Below, in pieces: positions 30,133 through 35,000 of a DNA stretch of 35,000 nt (the stretch's first letter is position 1; each line of letters begins with the position of its first letter). The position numbers and the translations under genes were made by a program. The stretch is from positions 1 through 35,000 of the forward strand of contig CAJNDS010000254.1 of NCBI GenBank assembly GCA_905221605.1, read 5' to 3'. This DNA is from Symbiodinium natans. Its lineage: Eukaryota; Sar; Dinophyceae; Suessiales; Symbiodiniaceae. A model generated the notes under the pieces. That model had not been told where the DNA came from and searched no databases. It was given only the letters and a program-made list of their open reading frames with translations.

Positions 30133-31929
30133 TCACCACCAGCCCTTCTTGCTCTTGCCCTTGCCCTTGCCCTTGCCCTTGGAGTAGGACCAGCCGCCAC
30201 CGGGAGCCCAAACGCCACCCGTCGCGTGCCAATCCGGGTTTCTGGCAGCCTTCGCCTTAGCCTTGGATTTTGCCTTCTGCTTTTGCTGAGCCTCGCCACT
30301 GTTGCCTTTCCCCTTCTTCTTGACCTCCTGGGCGGCCTCCTCGTCATCCTCATCCAACTCCTTCTTGGTGATCTCCTTGGCCTTGCGCTTCTCCTCCTGT
30401 TCCTTTGCCCATGAGTCATCCCTCAACTCCAGATTCACTTGTGGGTTGAGAGCCAAACGGCCTTGACTGCGTAGGACCGTGCTATATGCCAAATCGCCGA
30501 GAATGCTGGCGTTGGGATGTCGTAGGAGGACTTTGCTTTGCTGGTCGGTCAGCGCAAACACGAACAAAGGATGCATAGGAGGGGATTCGTCATGCAGAAC
30601 CTGTTGGTACGTACTGACTTCGCGAGCTCGCGTGCCTCCCAAACACTTAGCCAACTTCACCGCACGGCACTTCGAAGTAGTATCCGCTAACTGCTGGTTG
30701 AACTCACCAATGAAATTGGCGCGAGCATAGTCGAAGATGGATTGCACGAGGCCCAGTTCCTGGACGAACAAAGTTTCACTGCCCTTGTGGAAGCGGGTCA
30801 TGAGGTGGCAGATCACATCCTGCTGTTTCGAGTCCTTGGGTCGAAACATGAGCTGGCCGAAATCGGCCTTGGAGATGATGGAACCCTGGCCGTGCAACGG
30901 GCACTCCGGTCGTAACAGGAGCGCATGCATGGTTTTGATGGGAAGCATCGCGAGGAGCTTCGACTGCGGCTGGTATTTCTCCAGACGCAATTCCTTGCCA
31001 GGCACCGTCTCCTCCTTACCTTCGACCTTGTACTGCAGTTTCGGGAGCTTGCCAAGTGAGGATTGCTTCTGGAACTGCGAATACGCATCATGACAACTCT
31101 GGGCCCGAATGAACTGGAGTACTGCCAAAGCATGTTTCGAGCTGTAGCTATGGGTGACCATATCCTGAAGGTCGTCGTACTTGCAAAACGACTTGACGAA
31201 GGCCTTCAAATTGCCGATGGACGCCGTAGGAGGCAACTGGCTCAGAAGGAGTGTGCGACGCGCGACGTCTGCCTCCAGAGTTTCCAAGCGGTCCTCCACT
31301 TGGTTCAACCTGGAGCCGAAGATGCGGTTGCAATCGTGCTGGGCTGCCATCGCATCCGTGACCTTTTGGGACAAGGTTTGAAGGTCGCGAACGTGGGTGT
31401 CTTTGTGGAAGGAAATGAGGGCCTGCTTGATGGTGTCCTCGACTGCAAGCTCTGCAATCTCATCGAAGTCCGTTTGCATGGCCTCGCGCTCTGGGAGCTG
31501 CATCATGGCCACACGCTCAAAGGACTGCTTGTCTTTGTCGAAAAAGAACCCACCACGCGTGGCACTATTTGCCAGGAGAAGCACAAAATCCCTGGTGTCC
31601 TTATCACGCAGGGCGTGCTTTTGTGGCTCAGAAAGATCCTCCCAAGGAACATTGAGGGCCCCTTCCACTTCTTGTTTTGCTTGCAGTTCATCGGCCTCGA
31701 TCTTTACAATCTGCGGAACTGCTGAAGGATTGGGCGATGTGGAGGAAGCACCGGAGCCTTGGCTCCGCAGCTGGGCCATGGAGTTGAGAAAGCCTTGCAG
31801 CTCTTCGGCAGAAAGCTTGTCACCAAACTGCGCCTTCGCCATGGCCAGCACATCTGCTTGCGCAGGGACATCGGAGGAAGGCTCGGGCTTTGGACGTTTG
31901 CCCGCAGGGGTTTCCCCGGAGCCGAACAT
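30133..31929 (-). CDS. LINE ORF1 (RNA-binding protein, coiled coil plus RRM-like)
   Basis: 598 residues, starting at the ATG at 31927-31929 and ending TGA 87 bases before ORF2. The N-terminus (1-100) is low-complexity and acidic. Residues 181-225 (VRDLQTLSQKV ... LNQVEDRLETLEADVARR) look like a coiled coil. Residues 226-290 (TLLLSQLPPTASIGNLKAF ... HALAVLQFI) resemble an RRM-type fold, a layout known from L1-type ORF1 proteins that trimerise and coat element RNA. Residues 510-598 are highly charged and end in repeated GK dipeptides (SKGKGKGKGKSKKGWW), which probably bind nucleic acid. The RRM assignment is by eye. Its position directly before ORF2 and the shared flanking duplication make the ORF1 call firm. 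Confidence 0.85.
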   Translation of the reverse strand: MFGSGETPAGKRPKPEPSSDVPAQADVLAMAKAQFGDKLSAEELQGFLNSMAQLRSQGSGASSTSPNPSAVPQIVKIEADELQAKQEVEGALNVPWEDLSEPQKHALRDKDTRDFVLLLANSATRGGFFFDKDKQSFERVAMMQLPEREAMQTDFDEIAELAVEDTIKQALISFHKDTHVRDLQTLSQKVTDAMAAQHDCNRIFGSRLNQVEDRLETLEADVARRTLLLSQLPPTASIGNLKAFVKSFCKYDDLQDMVTHSYSSKHALAVLQFIRAQSCHDAYSQFQKQSSLGKLPKLQYKVEGKEETVPGKELRLEKYQPQSKLLAMLPIKTMHALLLRPECPLHGQGSIISKADFGQLMFRPKDSKQQDVICHLMTRFHKGSETLFVQELGLVQSIFDYARANFIGEFNQQLADTTSKCRAVKLAKCLGGTRAREVSTYQQVLHDESPPMHPLFVFALTDQQSKVLLRHPNASILGDLAYSTVLRSQGRLALNPQVNLELRDDSWAKEQEEKRKAKEITKKELDEDDEEAAQEVKKKGKGNSGEAQQKQKAKSKAKAKAARNPDWHATGGVWAPGGGWSYSKGKGKGKGKSKKGWW

Positions 31930-32165
31930 GATGCCTTAAAGGCGCGGCAAATGGGGGAGGTGCGAAAATGCCCTAAAGGCGCACCGAAGACGAACAGCGG
32001 AATGAGACACGCGAGTGTGCCCACCGCCAGCAAGAGCAAAAGCTACGAGCTGTTCAAAGCAAGGAGCCGCTTCTGCAGGCACTGCCGAGCCGTGCGCAGT
32101 ACCCCAGCAAAGCGGACTATTTGTGGAACGACCGGTATTCGGCCGCTAACGTCTGATTTGAGGCT
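31930..32165 (-). promoter_or_regulatory. LINE 5' untranslated region, expected internal promoter
   Basis: This 236-base leader lies between the 5' target duplication and the ORF1 ATG. Full-length LINEs carry their promoter inside this region. I see no specific motif beyond GCCTTTAGGGC-type and GCCTTTAAGGC-like sequence next to the start ('cttaaaggcgc' on the + strand at about 31934 and 'cctaaaggcgc' at about 31972). Confidence 0.5.
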
Positions 32166-32178
32166 AGTTAGTTCAAAT
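32166..32178. repeat. Target-site duplication of the LINE, right copy
   Basis: Identical to 25449-25461 (agttagttcaaat). It is followed at once by 'agtaaccctaaaccctcaac', so the element landed at the edge of telomere-like repeats. Confidence 0.9.
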
Positions 32179-32758
32179 AGTAACCCTAAACCCTCAACCC
32201 TAAACCCTAAACCCCTAAACCCCAAATCCTAAACCCTCCCCCTATGACCGACCCTGAGGAGGCTCCGTGAGGTTGAACGCCATGACGGTTCCGGAGTCCT
32301 GCGTGGACGCGTAGAGCGTGTCGCCTCGGCTCAGCCCCAGGGGGGCCACAGGAGGCTTGGGGGCTGGACCGCAATGAAGCCCACTAGAGTGGCTTTAGGG
32401 TTTAGGGTTTAGGGTTTAGGGCTTAAAGGTTTAGGGCTGAAAGGTTTCCCTCACCCATGAACCCCTAACCCTTTACCTGAGCCCTAAAAAGACTGAAGTA
32501 AGCTTAGGGTTTATGGGTTGAGGGTTTAGGGGTCTTGTGTGGTTGTCGTCCATCCTGCAATTGCCAGCTGCAGACACGAGATTCTGGACTTTAGGGGCTT
32601 GGGACATATGGCCAGTTCCATTGCCGTTTACAGCCCCTTACGCTTAGGTATCCAATAGCTGACCAAATTCTACCGATTCATCTGATGCTGTCGGATTTCA
32701 GCTTCTTATAAGGCTGGAGCTGGTCGCATCAAAGAAATGGGGCGCCTAACTGACAATC
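32179..32758. other. Gene-free; telomere-like units
   Basis: CCCTAAA units at 32182-32238 and TTTAGGG units at about 32393-32445. A short unique segment at 32240-32390 has no supported coding frame. Confidence 0.45.
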
Positions 32759-32840
32759 ACCCTAAACCCTAAACCCTAAACCCTAAACCCTAAACCCTAA
32801 ACCCTAAACCCTAAACCCTAAACCCTAAACCCTAAACCCA
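32759..32840. repeat. CCCTAAA telomere-like tract
   Basis: Eleven perfect head-to-tail units, the longest uninterrupted run of the canonical unit in the window. Confidence 0.97.
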
Positions 32841-32949
32841 GGCCCTAAACCAAAAACGAACAAGCACAGCTTGAATCAGGCCACCCTCAAAACGCCCCCT
32901 CGTGACTCAAGCAGCTTGGACATTCAAGCACTCCCGAAACATAAGGCAC

Positions 32950-33062
32950 TACCCTACCCTAAACCCTAAACCCTAAACCCTAAACCCTAAACCCTAAACC
33001 CTAAACCCTGAACCCTGAACCCTGAACCCTGAACCCTGAACCCTAAACCCTAAACCCTAAAT
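32950..33062. repeat. CCCTAAA/CCCTGAA telomere-like tract
   Basis: About fifteen units. A central block of five consecutive CCCTGAA variants suggests local expansion by slippage or unequal exchange. Confidence 0.95.
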
Positions 33063-33428
33063 GAACCTGAGACCTCCTAAACCCCCCAAAGATGCCCCCA
33101 AGGGCTTACAGTACCTCTGCAAGCTCGGCGGCCGATCGAAGTCAGCGCGTAAGGGTGCACGAGCATGGGACTTCGGTACTCCTCTGTGGGTTTAGGGTTT
33201 TAGGGTTTAGGGTTGAGGGGTTAGGGTTTAGGGGTTAGGGTTCCCAAGCCCCCTCCACTGCGAGTGGTGACATAAAGTGCCGTGTGCGAGTTGGAGTTGA
33301 TGTCACCCTTAAACCTCATGCCGACCCGTGAGGAAGAAACCCACAAAGTTAGACAGGCGCCGGCCCGAATCGGCATTTGCTCGTAGCTTTCTTCCCCCTT
33401 ATACAAATGGTTCAGGGTGTAGGGTTTA
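33063..33428. other. Gene-free; short telomere-like pieces
   Basis: TTTAGGG units at about 33187-33242; the rest is unique sequence with no supported open frame. Confidence 0.4.
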
Positions 33429-33527
33429 CCCAAAGGCTCCTATGCAGTTCCTTTTTGGGTTAGTCATAGGGGATTCTAGTATATATACTTCCCCAAAAAG
33501 GCACTGTACTACATAGGAGCCTTTGGG
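33429..33527. mobile_element. MITE-like hairpin element, copy 2
   Basis: Same element as 18935-19025. The left end 'cccaaaggctcctatgcagt' pairs with the right end '...acataggagcctttggg', and the inner parts 'cctttttggg' and 'ccccaaaaagg' also pair. The flanks are 'gggttta' on the left and 'tttaggg' on the right, consistent with insertion into a TTTAGGG array with a TTA or TTTA duplication. Confidence 0.8.
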
Positions 33528-34374
33528 TTTAGGGTTTATCTTATGCCCTCGGCTTCCAGGGTCTAAGCCTAGACCTTGACAGTCCCAGTCTTGAGGGCAT
33601 GAGGGTTTAGGCTTGAGAGTTTAGGGTTGAGGGGGGGAGGGCTGGTAGGGCAATTATGTCACCTCTTTAAGAGGAGGTTTGGGGGGGATGTCAAGAGGGC
33701 TTCGGTTGCATTCTGGCGCAAGCCATGAACCCGGAATCCCTAAAGCCACGAACCCCACAAACCCGAAAAAACCCCCTCCCCCCAATAAAACACAAAAATC
33801 TCTCGAAATATGAAGCGCTAAGCAAACTCTAAGCCCTCAAAAAAAACCACAAAAAACTCTTCAAGTCCTGAAACAAAGCTCTATCATCCCCATATGAAGG
33901 CTCAAACTCTAAACCCTCATCCCCATCATGTTCCCTTGATCTCCTCCACGAATTCGCGCTTTCCCGCGGCATCGCAGGGACCTGGAATTCTTGTGCTTCG
34001 TAACTTGGCGGCCTCTGCTTTTCAATCCCAATCCTAACCCCTTCCATTTCCCAGGAAACGATCAGGGTACCTCCTTTTGGTGTTATTGATGTGGAAGGGG
34101 CACCTATCCCCAACCGGAAGAGCACCAGCGGGGGCGGGGGGGGGGAGGGGGGGGGGGGCACCGGGCATCTTAACTTAGGGAAGCGTCTTTTGAAAGTGGG
34201 GGTGGGGGCCGGGCGGGGTTTTAAGGTGTCAGGGCTTTGAGGGCCCTAAACCCTAAACTCTAAACCCTAAACCCTAAACCCCAAACCCAAGCATCCTCCA
34301 CCACAGCAGCCGAAATCCACAACCCCGGCCCGTTGCTTCCTTCATCTCACAACGCCCGAAGCACACTCCATTGT
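33528..34374. other. No gene recognised
   Basis: Contains a G-rich run (34129-34160), scattered TTTAGGG pieces (about 33600-33635) and CCCTAAA units (34244-34288). The longest open frame (minus strand, 110 codons, 33829-34161) ends in a proline run caused by the G-rich stretch and has no domain. Confidence 0.4.
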
Positions 34375-34432
34375 TTAGGGTTTAGGGTTTAGGGTTTAGG
34401 GTTTAGGGTTTAGGGTTTAGGGTTTAGGGTGA
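34375..34432. repeat. TTTAGGG telomere-like tract
   Basis: Eight perfect units, opposite in orientation to the tract at 34523. Confidence 0.97.
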
Positions 34433-34522
34433 CACTCAATGCAAAGATGCCTTGACGCCCAAAATCATACCGTACACCCCGACCCCGACCAGCCCGGGTT
34501 AAGCCTACCTAACCCCAAAAAA

Positions 34523-34616
34523 ACCCTAAACCCTAAACCCTGAACCCGAAATCCTAAACCCTAAACCCTAAACCCTGAACCCTGAACCCTAAACCCTAAA
34601 CCTAAACCCTAAATTC
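34523..34616. repeat. CCCTAAA telomere-like tract
   Basis: About twelve units with CCCTGAA and one shortened unit. It faces the TTTAGGG tract at 34375-34432. Confidence 0.93.
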
Positions 34617-35000
34617 CAGGCCCCAAAACCCGACCTCAGAAAGCAAGAAATCCAGAGCGCGGGGCCATACTGCAGAATCGCGGAATCGAATTTCAGACCC
34701 TGGGCCACGAAAAGGCCGCCAGATTTCAGCAGCCTCAGGTGCTCGAGAGGACTGTGCAGGGTTTAGGGAATTTAGGGATTTGTTTTGGGGTTTGGGGATT
34801 TGGGTTTTGGGGGTTGTGTTTTTGTTAGGGTCTCGGGTCTAGAGATTCAGATCTGTAATGTTGGGCGCTTGGGGAGCCCCTTTAAAAAATGAAAAAGAGA
34901 CAAATGAGGAAACACATATGTATGCATGTATATATATATATATGCGATATAGGGCATATGTAAAGTTTCGAACCTAAACAATGGAGGCTTCCATCGTGGG
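34617..35000. other. No gene recognised at window end
   Basis: Mixed sequence with 'tttagggatttgttttgggg' runs (about 34760-34830) and a short TATA run near 34926-34945. Confidence 0.4.

Larger units (their letters stand above)
25462..32165 (-). mobile_element. Full-length LINE retrotransposon
   Basis: A 6.7-kb element bounded by a perfect 13-bp duplication. On its sense (minus) strand the order is: a 5' untranslated region of 236 bases, ORF1 (598 codons), 87 bases, ORF2 (1498 codons), a 3' untranslated region of about 85 bases and a short (GAA)n-type tail. Both frames are open from end to end. APE-type endonuclease, RNase H and reverse transcriptase place it among non-LTR elements, which copy themselves by target-primed reverse transcription. 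Exact target duplications and intact frames indicate a recent, full-length insertion into telomere-repeat-rich DNA. The domain order (endonuclease, RNase H, RT) is unusual. Confidence 0.93.

Noticed and set aside
31063-32232. + strand open frames of 157-220 codons opposite ORF1
   Set aside because: They are shadows of the ORF1 frame, with no domain and composition imposed by the other strand.
33829-34161. 110-codon minus-strand frame with a proline-rich start
   Set aside because: The proline run comes from the G-rich stretch at 34129-34160. There is no domain and it lies in repeat-rich DNA.
18840-34616. True chromosome end
   Set aside because: Telomere-like tracts are short, occur in both orientations and are separated by unique DNA and a complete LINE, so this is interstitial.

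Overview
The window looks like nuclear DNA of a dinoflagellate, most likely a Symbiodiniaceae-type alga. Three things support this. Telomere-like CCCTAAA/TTTAGGG repeats are scattered in both orientations through tens of kilobases. The best coding exons can only be joined through short introns with non-canonical GC-AG ends. The large protein families on the + strand resemble multicopy proteins I associate with Symbiodinium genomes; that last point is recognition from memory and was not checked. There are no bacterial-style operons, rRNA, tRNA or CRISPR arrays, and I did not find the 22-nt dinoflagellate spliced leader.

Layout: (1) 1-2781 is non-coding and built from diverged copies of a few-hundred-base repeat. 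(2) 2782-4855 holds broken or heavily spliced coding fragments. (3) 4856-14648 is one co-directional + strand coding array. In order it encodes an unknown protein segment, an F-box-like plus RING-like segment, a PD-(D/E)XK nuclease continuing into an SF3/D5-like NTPase, a large protein with a possible polymerase-palm pattern, a papain/C39-like cysteine-peptidase pattern and a C2H2 finger, and finally a DDE (MULE/IS256-like) transposase domain. The exons join in frame across short introns, so this may be one giant gene or polyprotein of a large mobile element. One in-frame TGA (8403-8405) interrupts the nuclease. (4) 14649-18750 is mostly tandem repeats: a 236-bp array, a TATATG satellite, a roughly 100-bp minisatellite with a G/C hairpin, and GACCA and AGCCCTGAA repeats. 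(5) 18840-25448 and 32179-35000 are gene-poor DNA full of telomere-like tracts and small hairpin (MITE-like) elements. (6) 25462-32165 is a complete LINE retrotransposon on the - strand, with intact ORF1 and ORF2 and a perfect 13-bp target-site duplication.

The two most notable systems are the composite + strand element (nuclease, helicase-like NTPase, peptidase and transposase with ubiquitin-ligase-like domains) and the LINE, whose ORF2 carries RNase H between the endonuclease and the reverse transcriptase. All functional calls rest on motifs read by eye; no database search was run.
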